Of a DNA stretch of 13,214 nt, positions 1 to 5,698 are shown one piece after another; within the stretch, counting starts at the first letter, position 1, and each line of letters opens with the position of its first letter. The position numbers were made by a program, and so were the translations under genes. The notes below the pieces were generated by a model. The model was not told where the DNA came from and searched no databases. It was given only the letters and a program-made list of their open reading frames with translations. The stretch spans positions 1-13,214 of the forward strand of contig ONXE01000032.1 of the NCBI GenBank assembly GCA_900321775.1. The letters run 5' to 3'. The stretch is from an uncultured Bacteroidales bacterium. GTDB lineage: Bacteria; Bacteroidota; Bacteroidia; Bacteroidales; Paludibacteraceae.

Positions 1-94
1 CTTTCAACTCTTGTAAGCCTCGCTCGGATTTGTCTAATGCAAACATCTGTAATAGATGAATTTGCAAAGAATTAAAAACAGTAGTCGTCTGCAT
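1..94 (-). CDS. Small antitoxin-like protein, N-terminal part only (cut by window edge)
   Basis: A reading frame opens with ATG at 94 and stays open for 31 codons to the window edge. It begins MQTTTVFNSLQIHLL and continues with FALDKSERGLQELK. From memory, this resembles the start of a family of about 75-residue Bacteroidales proteins (a short N-terminal motif 'TTxFN..Q.HLL.xF', then 'S...L.E(L/M)K') that often precede a PIN-type toxin and are presumed to be the antitoxin or DNA-binding partner. The start is supported by a good Bacteroidetes promoter at 124-155, which leaves a leader of about 25 nt. There is no clear Shine-Dalgarno, as is normal in this phylum. The partner gene would lie beyond the left edge, so the toxin-antitoxin role is inferred from family resemblance only. 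Confidence 0.5.
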   Translation of the reverse strand, partial: MQTTTVFNSLQIHLLQMFALDKSERGLQELK

Positions 95-123
95 AACAAA
101 TCCCTTTCATTCTTTTCGTGCTG

Positions 124-155
124 CAAAGATAGTAAATTATTTTGAATTGCACAAA
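124..155 (-). promoter_or_regulatory. Bacteroidetes-type promoter for the antitoxin-like gene
   Basis: On the minus strand TTTG (152-155) is followed by 20 nt and TATCTTTG (124-131), matching the -33 TTTG / -7 TAnnTTTG consensus. The start codon of the small gene is about 30 nt downstream. The same bases are the tail of the RHS remnant (codons for ICAIQNNLLSL), so the promoter lies inside former RHS coding sequence. Confidence 0.65.
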
Positions 156-357
156 TTTTTCGGTCAAAATCTGCTACTAAAGTTCCATTTTGGTCATAAA
201 ACATCTCTTTTTGTGCATTTTCATAATCCTGATAGTGCTTTGCTGAGTAATCTATGGGGTCATAACCGTCATCTGTCACTTTAACTAATTGGTTGCCCTC
301 GTAGGTCATAGAAAGATAGTTCATCATGTCGGCGTTGTCCCAGCGAGCGTTATTCAA
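124..357 (-). pseudogene. RHS/YD-repeat core remnant A
   Basis: Translation gives RHS-core-type sequence: NYLSMTYEGNQLVKVTDDGY, then a stretch with EMFYDQNGTLVADFDRK. These are the tyrosine- and glycine-rich strand repeats seen in the RHS core of Bacteroidetes polymorphic toxins. No ATG start, upstream core or toxin tip is present. Frame continuity beyond about position 124 is accidental, because from there the DNA is the leader and coding sequence of the next small gene in another frame. The left part (156-223) is identical to remnant B at 2343-2410. The remnant begins at the stop codon of the lipoprotein gene at 354-356. It is a non-functional fragment, now apparently used as promoter DNA. 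Confidence 0.7.
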
Positions 358-1016
358 AAGCCACGAAATGTCATGAGATCATCTCCTTCGGCGGCTATAA
401 CAGGCCAGAAAAGTTCTTCTCCACAATAATTGTATCGGTCTTGCAACATGGTGCGTATGCTATCAGGACCATACAATTGCCCCATGTAGTAATAGTACAT
501 TACCATTGGCCATGTTGCGGGGACTTGCGAATCTGGATAAGCTATGGCAGTAGAGACAATTGAATCCAAAAGGGGTTGCGTGATTTCGCTAAGGAGCGTA
601 TCAACGATATGTGTTACTATCTCCCTTTTTTGTTTCGCATTCCCTTGTTCAGCCGCGATGATAGCATCAAAGTGTCGAATACAAACGTATTTGTATATCG
701 GCAAAATTAACGAATCATTAATAGCTATGATTGCTTCACGTCCCGCCTCATTGTCTCCTTTTAAAGAAAGCAAGGTGGCTTTCCGAAGAGATAAAAGCTC
801 TGGGTCAAGCTCAAGATTCTTGTCGATAATATCAAGAATGGAATCTGCCATTGCGTCATCTTTTCGTATGTTTTCGTACTCAAACATTAAATAACTCACA
901 CACGTGAGGATAGAGTCCCTAATTGGGTTTGCTGGAGAAGTCTCTACCACAGAAGATTTATTTGCACATGCAGCCATAGACATGGCTAAAGTTGTTGCTA
1001 TAATAATTTTTTTCAT
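354..1016 (-). CDS. Lipoprotein of unknown function
   Basis: This is a 220-residue protein. The N-terminus has two lysines, a hydrophobic stretch and the lipobox MAAC, with the lipidated cysteine at residue 17, so it should be exported and lipid-anchored. The mature part reads as almost entirely helical (for example the 60-110 region with LSLRKATLLSLKGDNEAG), reminiscent of degenerate TPR-like repeats, but I recognise no named family. It sits between RHS remnants: the REP-like repeat and remnant 1090-1140 are upstream, and remnant A starts at its TGA stop. I see no TAnnTTTG promoter in the roughly 75 nt upstream, so it may be read from the rhuM promoter. An immunity or accessory role for an RHS toxin is possible from position only. 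Existence as a gene is well supported; function is not. Confidence 0.75.
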   Translation of the reverse strand: MKKIIIATTLAMSMAACANKSSVVETSPANPIRDSILTCVSYLMFEYENIRKDDAMADSILDIIDKNLELDPELLSLRKATLLSLKGDNEAGREAIIAINDSLILPIYKYVCIRHFDAIIAAEQGNAKQKREIVTHIVDTLLSEITQPLLDSIVSTAIAYPDSQVPATWPMVMYYYYMGQLYGPDSIRTMLQDRYNYCGEELFWPVIAAEGDDLMTFRGF

Positions 1017-1056
1017 CTTAATCTTATAATAGAATTTTTTGATTCTGGGACGGTTC

Positions 1057-1095
1057 TTTGATTCAGCGTATCATTTGTCCTGTCCCTGTGATTCT
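1057..1095 (-). repeat. REP-like repeat, copy a
   Basis: This is one of three 39-bp copies (also 2491-2529 and 4464-4502) that share GTATCATTTGTCCTGT followed by CTGTGATTCT on the plus strand. Here the flanks add an imperfect inverted repeat: GGGACGG at 1047-1053 against CCTGTCCC at 1079-1086. It lies downstream of the rhuM-like gene and upstream of the lipoprotein, directly attached to an RHS fragment. The GGGGACAG/CTGTCCCC character resembles REP elements moved by RAYT (IS200/IS605-like) transposases, which is an inference; no RAYT gene is in the window. Confidence 0.6.
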
Positions 1096-1140
1096 CTGCC
1101 GATTTCCCATTGCATCGTAGTCGTGCACAATCTGGTTGCT
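1090..1140 (-). pseudogene. RHS core remnant a' (about 17 codons)
   Basis: Immediately after the stop codon of the rhuM-like gene the minus strand reads NQIVHDYDAMGNRQR, a YD-repeat signature found almost unchanged in remnant B (2208-2263). It then runs straight into REP-like copy a. It is too short to be functional. Its position, joined to a stop codon on one side and to a REP-like element on the other, marks it as recombination debris from a formerly complete RHS gene. Confidence 0.6.
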
Positions 1141-2008
1141 ACATCTTCTCCAATAGTTCCGTTGCAGTCCATTCCATGCGGCTGAAGGCGAACCACTTTT
1201 TGCCCAGGTCCTTGAGGGAGGCACCGAGGTGATAGACGGTGTCGTCAATGCAGAGGAAGCGGTCATGTGAGCGGGTGAACTGCTGCACGTCGATAGGCGC
1301 GTACTGGGCGTTGTGCTTCTTGAGGTCGAGTTTCAGTTGCGGGGTGATGGCTTGCGTGTAGATGGTTGCTGTGACGCCCTTCTCCCGTTTGTCGAGGAGA
1401 GTCAGCACGGATTCATCCACATAGTTGTCTATCAAGATGATACGTTTCTTCGCTTCGCGAACGAGGTCGCTAGCAAAGGTGTATGCGTCGAAGATCTGTC
1501 CGTCGAAGAAGATGCCCTCAACAGGAGGCAAAGAAGTGCGTACGAAGAAACCGATTTGCTCCTCGGTTTTGCTTACGCGCTGCTCAAGGCGTTCAAGGCG
1601 CTGATTTACCGCATAGCCTTTCAGCAAATAATCCTTCAAGACGCGAGTTGCCCACTGGCGGAATTGTGTACCACGTTGAGACTTGACACGATAGCCGACA
1701 GAGATAATTACATCCAGGTTGTAGAACTTGGTCCAACGTTGAACAGAGCGTCCTCCTTCCTGTTGAACTTGTAAGAAATCCTTACATGTTGCCTCTCGCG
1801 TCAACTCCTTCTCTTTGTAAACATTGCCGAGATGGATGGTGATGTTCTGTGGCGTCCTATCAAACAGCCAGGCCATCTGTTTCTGCGTCAGCCAAACGGT
1901 CTCGTCCGCCAACTGAACGTCCAGAGTCACAGATTCATCCTCGCTTCGGTATACTACTACCGACTCGTCTTGCGGGTTGGGGATGGATATATAGTTGTTG
2001 TTTGCCAT
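1139..2008 (-). CDS. RhuM-family protein with degenerate PLD-like C-terminal domain
   Basis: This is a 289-residue protein. Residues about 28-140 carry the RhuM (virulence RhuM, ORF6N/KilA-like) signature: VWLTQKQMAWLFDRTPQNIT, then EATCKDFLQVQQEGGR and a YNLDVIISVGYRV block followed by RGTQFRQWA. Residues about 136-155 form a short coiled coil. Residues about 165-280 resemble the phosphodiesterase (PLD-like) module often fused in Bacteroidales: IILIDNYVDESVLTLLDKR, then HDRFLCID (248-255) and GASLKDLGKK (262-271). HDRFLCID fits HxKx4D except that lysine is arginine, so catalysis is doubtful. The family is found on mobile and pathogenicity islands; its biochemical role is not settled, and DNA binding is presumed. 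The start ATG at 2008 follows a canonical promoter at 2028-2059. The gene ends naturally, and RHS debris begins at its TAG stop. Confidence 0.85.
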   Translation of the reverse strand: MANNNYISIPNPQDESVVVYRSEDESVTLDVQLADETVWLTQKQMAWLFDRTPQNITIHLGNVYKEKELTREATCKDFLQVQQEGGRSVQRWTKFYNLDVIISVGYRVKSQRGTQFRQWATRVLKDYLLKGYAVNQRLERLEQRVSKTEEQIGFFVRTSLPPVEGIFFDGQIFDAYTFASDLVREAKKRIILIDNYVDESVLTLLDKREKGVTATIYTQAITPQLKLDLKKHNAQYAPIDVQQFTRSHDRFLCIDDTVYHLGASLKDLGKKWFAFSRMEWTATELLEKM

Positions 2009-2027
2009 ACAATCACGTTATCGGGTG

Positions 2028-2059
2028 CAAAATTAGTAAAAAGTTTTGACATGGCCAAA
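2028..2059 (-). promoter_or_regulatory. Bacteroidetes-type promoter of the rhuM-like gene
   Basis: On the minus strand TTTG (2056-2059) is followed by 20 nt and TAATTTTG (2028-2035). The leader to the ATG at 2008 is short, roughly 13-15 nt. It is not a copy of the poly(A)-spacer promoter cassette found further right. Confidence 0.6.
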
Positions 2060-2144
2060 CTTTTTGTCAAAAAAGTGCTCCATGAACTCTAAAAGCGCCC
2101 AAATAGTCACTATTCCGACCGAAATCTCACCAAAAAACCGGCGG

Positions 2145-2158
2145 TGTCCCCGTGATTC
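2145..2158 (-). repeat. Truncated REP-like end
   Basis: The plus strand reads TGTCCCCGTGATTC, which matches one end of the REP-like repeats (CTGTCCCTGTGATTC). The rest of the repeat is missing. It lies at the downstream border of RHS remnant B, as full copies do next to the other remnants. The stretch 2009-2160 otherwise holds only the rhuM promoter. Confidence 0.35.
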
Positions 2159-2189
2159 ACGTTCTATTTTACAACTGTTCGATTAATGG

Positions 2190-2469
2190 GGAAGGGTACA
2201 AATGTTGTCATTTGCCTGTTTCCCATTGCATCATAGTCGTGGACAATCTGGTTGCCGTTCGTAAATTGTATAATTTCGGGCAAAGTTAGTAAATTATTTT
2301 TAATTGCACCACACGTAGTGATCGTACCTTTCGGTAAAGACGTTTTTCGGTCAAAATCTGCTACTAAAGTTCCATTTTGGTCATAAAACATCTCTTTTTG
2401 TGCATTTTCACCGTCTTGATAGCACTTTGCTGTGTAGTCTATAGGGTCATATGCATCGTCAGTCACTTA
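2190..2469 (-). pseudogene. RHS core remnant B
   Basis: The minus strand translates as VTDDAYDPIDYTAKCYQD, then EMFYDQNGTLVADFDRK, and later NNLLTLPEIIQFTNGNQIVHDYDAMGNRQ. This is the longest RHS piece here, about 85 codons, with the typical order of RHS strand repeats. It lacks an upstream core, the conserved DPxGL-type boundary and a toxin tip, and after NRQ the sequence becomes unrelated and stops. Compared with remnant A it carries about 10 extra residues (TSLPKGTITTCG in place of IC), probably an insertion at 2311-2342. RHS similarity begins at the TAA stop of the sulfatase-like gene (2467-2469). The 458-bp stretch 2009-2466 contains no intact gene, only this remnant, a REP end and the rhuM promoter. 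Confidence 0.7.
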
Positions 2470-4314
2470 CAAAGTATCGGGGACAGATCCTTTGATTTGC
2501 CGTATCATTTGTCCTGTTTCTGTGATTCTTTTACTAAAGTAGCGGGAACGGATGAGTTTGTCAGATAATTCGCGGGAGTCACTCGTCCCGAAAAGGCGGG
2601 TAGCATTGGGAGTGACGGAGTGGCAGGAGTCTGCCAGCAGGTCAAGCCCCAAACCTCTCCATGCAGGATCATAACAACCCATCATGTGAAGAACAGTGGG
2701 GTAGATGTCCATCTGGTAGGTGTCGTTTTCGTCTTGCCGCATTTGTGTAAAACAGGGTGAATAGAGTATAAAGGGCGAGGTGTTGTATCCCGTTCCGAGA
2801 CAGGAAACACCCCTTGAGGCAGCATATTCCTTCATCTGCTCCCAATCTTGCGAATAGAAAATAATATGGTCGCCGGTGATGACCACATCGGTCTGACTGA
2901 GGCTTGGGTCGGAATCTATACGCGCCAGAAAAGTGCCCAGATGCTCGTCCATGTAATGCAAGCACTTGAGGTACTTAGGCATGTTGCCGGGCATGTTGTC
3001 GTCCAGTGGCAAGTCGATTTCATCCCCTTTGCTGAACGGCACATGGCTGGACACGGTAATAGCCAAGACGAATGTCGGCTCTGATAGGTCGATGGTGTTT
3101 AGGCGATGGAAGATACCTGCGTCGTCGCGGATAGAATCGCTTTCCTCGAGTGTTTGTATTCCGTAGTTGGGGTTAACCACATTCTGTTTCCACGTTCCGG
3201 GTGAAGGATTAAGGGTAATGGAGTTTGGGAAGAAATGGCAGTAGTTAGGGAAGGGCTGGTCACCATAGAGCGCCACAGTGACACCTTGTCGCACGGGTAA
3301 CAATCCCGTTAATGCCATTAGTTGTCCATCACTGGAACCACCATAGCCCAGTTGGTTAAACATATGAGGCGAATAATAGACATGGTGCGAGCGGATAAAC
3401 TCATGTAGATTAGGCATAACAAAACCATCTCCCAAGGGATAGTCAATGGCCCAACTTTCCAGACTCTCGACAAGGATAAACACCAAACTGCGCTGTGGTT
3501 GAAAGGCTGGTTCAGGCCCCGTGATAAGCGTCATCTTCTCTTTTTCTATGACAGTTAGTTCTACACTCTCCTCTGCGAGAGTTCGTTCCCACCGACGATA
3601 CGTGGCATCGAAGACACAGAGAGCCGGTCCAAATGACAGAATACCATAATTGTGTACATACGGGCGTGCCCAATCCTGCTGCTCTTGAGTCATGAACACG
3701 CTTCGTGCTACGTCCGCAGGCCAGACATAGAGATTGAAGAGGGGTTCGTGCACGTACCACCATGCGGCTATTCCGGTGTGGTTATTGTACCCGATCCGGT
3801 TGGGCAGTACTTGCCTGTAGTATGTCCTTTGTCGGAGAGGAATGCAGAGCAACAAGAGAACGAAAAGGGCAATGAATCCAGACAAAGAGCGTATTTTTTG
3901 AGGTTTCCAAAGGAACAAAGATGCAATGAACAGCAAGTCAGGTGCAAGAATCCAATAGAGCATGTCGGTATGGAAATAAGCGCGAAGACTGTCTTCGAAT
4001 CCGTGCAAGTTGCCGGCCATACGTACCATGTCCATGGTGAGCATTTGTCCCCATGCACGTTCGTAGGCAAAGTTGGCAAAAAGCCATATGTTGGCGGCTG
4101 CAAGTACGAGCAAGAACCACCATGGACGATGCTTACAGAGCAACACCGGCGATGCAAGGAACAGGCAAGACCAAATAACAACTAGCACCGGGATATCTTT
4201 CTCGGCAAAGAACTGCATATGCCAAATGGCGCACTTGGCCACCAAGCAGAACACCAGAACCGCGAACACACCCCAACGAAAAAGAAGGCTTCTCTTGTTA
4301 TCTATATTCATCAT
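2467..4314 (-). CDS. LTA synthase / phosphoglycerol transferase-like membrane sulfatase-fold protein
   Basis: About 615 residues from the double ATG at 4314/4311. An in-frame TTG at 4398 would lie inside the promoter -7 box and is rejected as the start. Numbered from 4314, hydrophobic segments occupy about residues 10-165 (roughly five helices). An extracytoplasmic alkaline-phosphatase-superfamily domain follows: LVFILVESLESWA (277-289, metal ligand Glu), GYGGSSDG (323-330, where LtaS has its catalytic Thr; here Ser), SSHVPF (422-427) and VITGDH (478-483, metal ligands Asp/His). Such enzymes transfer phosphoglycerol or phosphoethanolamine-type groups to glycans or lipids at the cell surface; the substrate here is unknown. 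The gene appears single, with its own promoter at 4396-4426. The last 19-20 residues (from ITETGQMIR) are encoded by a REP-like repeat, so the natural C-terminus has probably been replaced. Confidence 0.85.
   Translation of the reverse strand: MMNIDNKRSLLFRWGVFAVLVFCLVAKCAIWHMQFFAEKDIPVLVVIWSCLFLASPVLLCKHRPWWFLLVLAAANIWLFANFAYERAWGQMLTMDMVRMAGNLHGFEDSLRAYFHTDMLYWILAPDLLFIASLFLWKPQKIRSLSGFIALFVLLLLCIPLRQRTYYRQVLPNRIGYNNHTGIAAWWYVHEPLFNLYVWPADVARSVFMTQEQQDWARPYVHNYGILSFGPALCVFDATYRRWERTLAEESVELTVIEKEKMTLITGPEPAFQPQRSLVFILVESLESWAIDYPLGDGFVMPNLHEFIRSHHVYYSPHMFNQLGYGGSSDGQLMALTGLLPVRQGVTVALYGDQPFPNYCHFFPNSITLNPSPGTWKQNVVNPNYGIQTLEESDSIRDDAGIFHRLNTIDLSEPTFVLAITVSSHVPFSKGDEIDLPLDDNMPGNMPKYLKCLHYMDEHLGTFLARIDSDPSLSQTDVVITGDHIIFYSQDWEQMKEYAASRGVSCLGTGYNTSPFILYSPCFTQMRQDENDTYQMDIYPTVLHMMGCYDPAWRGLGLDLLADSCHSVTPNATRLFGTSDSRELSDKLIRSRYFSKRITETGQMIRQIKGSVPDTL
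2479..2529 (-). repeat. REP-like repeat, copy b, inside the 3' end of the sulfatase-like gene
   Basis: The core at 2491-2529 matches copies a and c with a few substitutions (TTTCTG for CCCTG). One flank is GGGGACAGATCC at 2479-2490. Unlike the other copies it is read in frame as ITETGQMIRQIKGSVPDTL, the end of the sulfatase-like protein. The same reading in copy a gives RITGTGQMIR, which has no reason to be coding, so this is repeat sequence captured by the ORF. Confidence 0.6.
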
Positions 4315-4395
4315 GCTTGTGGTAATTACTGATGCGAATTTGCGCTTCACTTTACAATATTTATTTTGCCTTATCGGACCATCCGAATGGCGGTG

Positions 4396-4426
4396 CAAAG
4401 ATACTGCTTTTTTTTGAATTGACCAA
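4396..4426 (-). promoter_or_regulatory. Promoter of the sulfatase-like gene (poly(A)-spacer cassette)
   Basis: On the minus strand TTGG (4423-4426), 19 nt and TATCTTTG (4396-4403). The spacer TCAATTC-A8-GCAG is identical to that of the promoter at 8487-8518. The leader to the ATG at 4314 is about 75-80 nt. Confidence 0.7.
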
Positions 4427-4463
4427 GAAAAAATGTAAAAAAGTGTATCCTATGGATTGTTTT

Positions 4464-4525
4464 TTTGATTCAGCGTATCATTTGTCCTGTCCCTGTGATT
4501 CTTGTGATTCTACGGGGACGGGGCG
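4464..4525 (-). repeat. REP-like repeat, copy c, with hairpin after the DUF4249 gene
   Basis: The core at 4464-4502 is identical to copy a over the shared 39 bp. Next to it, on the minus strand, CCCGTCCC (about 4514-4522) can pair with GGGACAGG (4486-4493), giving a stem of 7 of 8 pairs with a loop of about 20 nt. It lies just past the TAA stop of the DUF4249 gene (4526-4528), so it could act as an mRNA 3'-end structure. No clean T-tract follows, so I do not call it an intrinsic terminator. Confidence 0.55.
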
Positions 4526-5692
4526 TTATTCTCTTTTTATGATGATGCGTGTACCGGCGGCGGAAGAGGCGTGGCCGATGGCACCTTGTATGTTGGAGTA
4601 CGTGGGGTAAGTCTCGAGTGTGCCTAACTTGCCAATCAAATCTTCTGTGCCTTCAATAATAGATTGTGCGTCGTTGTAGCTTTGGTTTGCCCAATAATCC
4701 AACGAAGGCTTGCAGACGACCAAATTGTTCTCCACCAGCGAAGTGACATAGAGATAGGTATCCTTATTGACGAGTTGCACATCAATGACAATAGAGTCTG
4801 TACCGTAGCGTTCCCTTGGCGACCCATCTTTGTAGTCTTCGGAGTATGGAGCCTCATACCTGACAGCAAAAGGAATGACGGATTGTTTAAAAGGCGTATT
4901 GGCAAAAAGTCCGATATTCAGGCTGCCGAACCATCCTTGCGACATTTGCTTACAGAGGTTGAGGTAGGTACCGAAGCGCACATCTTGTGCATAGACATCG
5001 GGATAAACGATTCTTTTGTCCCTGACAGAGTTGTCGTAGGATATATATTTCGTCTGATAGGTGTATGACTTGGCAGTAATCCGGAGCAGATAGTCGCTTT
5101 CGGGGCATTCTTCCAAGTGGAGAGAGAATAATCGCAGGAAAAATTCGATACCGTCTCTATCACGGTAAGTCAGTGTGTCAAGGTCGGTTACATAAGCATT
5201 GATATGCGGCGGAACACGCTGACCGACATAGGCATCGCCATTCAAGCCCTGATGACGGACATGAATCTCTACGCTGTCATTGGGCTGTAGGATATGGTCG
5301 CAGGTGTAGAACCATTGTTCAGTAGGGATGGCATAGTCTGAATAGTATTGTGCTCGGAGAACGATTCGCTCTTCGTGCGTCTCGTGAAGAGGAATCCACT
5401 CGCCTCCGTTGATGCGCATCTGTACGACAGCATCATGCAGGTAGCCCTTCTTGAGAGCGGTTACGACATTGTTGCCATTTACTTCCACCGTATCTATGCG
5501 GTTGGGGTCATTTGCAAAAAAGGCGGTATTGACAAACACCTCGGGGTGCGCTCCGGCTTGCAACTCGGTGCTAACGACCATCTTGGGGTCCTGCACATTG
5601 CCCTTGAAATCGATAGGATGATTGAAGAACTCCTTGCAAGCTGTAAAACAACAAGCAAGCAGAAGAAGGTATATGTTGAACGGTGATTTCAT
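4526..5692 (-). CDS. DUF4249-type outer-membrane lipoprotein
   Basis: This is a 388-residue protein with a lipoprotein signal: MKSPF, a leucine-rich core, and cysteine 19 after FTA. Lys-Glu directly follows the cysteine, in keeping with a Bacteroidetes surface-export signal. The early mature part (VVSTELQAGAHPEVFVNTAF at about residues 40-59) and the sequence from about 80 to 175 (a strand-rich Ig-like module including GEWIPLHETHEERIVL and PNDSVEIHVRHQGLN) are typical of DUF4249. The family is almost always encoded next to a TonB-dependent receptor and is thought to be its surface partner, in the way SusD partners SusC, though it is not SusD-related. Here the start codon lies 6 nt after the receptor stop, indicating translational coupling. 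The substrate is unknown. The start at 5692 is chosen because the signal peptide follows immediately. Confidence 0.85.
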   Translation of the reverse strand: MKSPFNIYLLLLACCFTACKEFFNHPIDFKGNVQDPKMVVSTELQAGAHPEVFVNTAFFANDPNRIDTVEVNGNNVVTALKKGYLHDAVVQMRINGGEWIPLHETHEERIVLRAQYYSDYAIPTEQWFYTCDHILQPNDSVEIHVRHQGLNGDAYVGQRVPPHINAYVTDLDTLTYRDRDGIEFFLRLFSLHLEECPESDYLLRITAKSYTYQTKYISYDNSVRDKRIVYPDVYAQDVRFGTYLNLCKQMSQGWFGSLNIGLFANTPFKQSVIPFAVRYEAPYSEDYKDGSPRERYGTDSIVIDVQLVNKDTYLYVTSLVENNLVVCKPSLDYWANQSYNDAQSIIEGTEDLIGKLGTLETYPTYSNIQGAIGHASSAAGTRIIIKRE

Positions 5693-5698
5693 ATGACT

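Noticed and set aside
34..357. A 107-codon minus-strand ORF taken as one gene
   Set aside because: It has only a TTG start at an RHS junction. Its first two thirds are RHS remnant, and the rest runs over a promoter and, out of frame, over the start of another small gene.
1041..1095. Insertion sequence around the REP-like repeats
   Set aside because: There is no transposase reading frame in the window and no target-site duplication that I can see; the elements are too short to be IS copies.
3652..4185. 177-codon plus-strand ORF
   Set aside because: It is antisense to the membrane segments of the sulfatase-like gene; no recognisable domain.
4315..4398. TTG at 4398 as start of the sulfatase-like gene
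   Set aside because: That codon lies inside the promoter -7 element. The extra 28 residues are not hydrophobic or family-like, and a double ATG at 4314/4311 directly precedes the membrane region.
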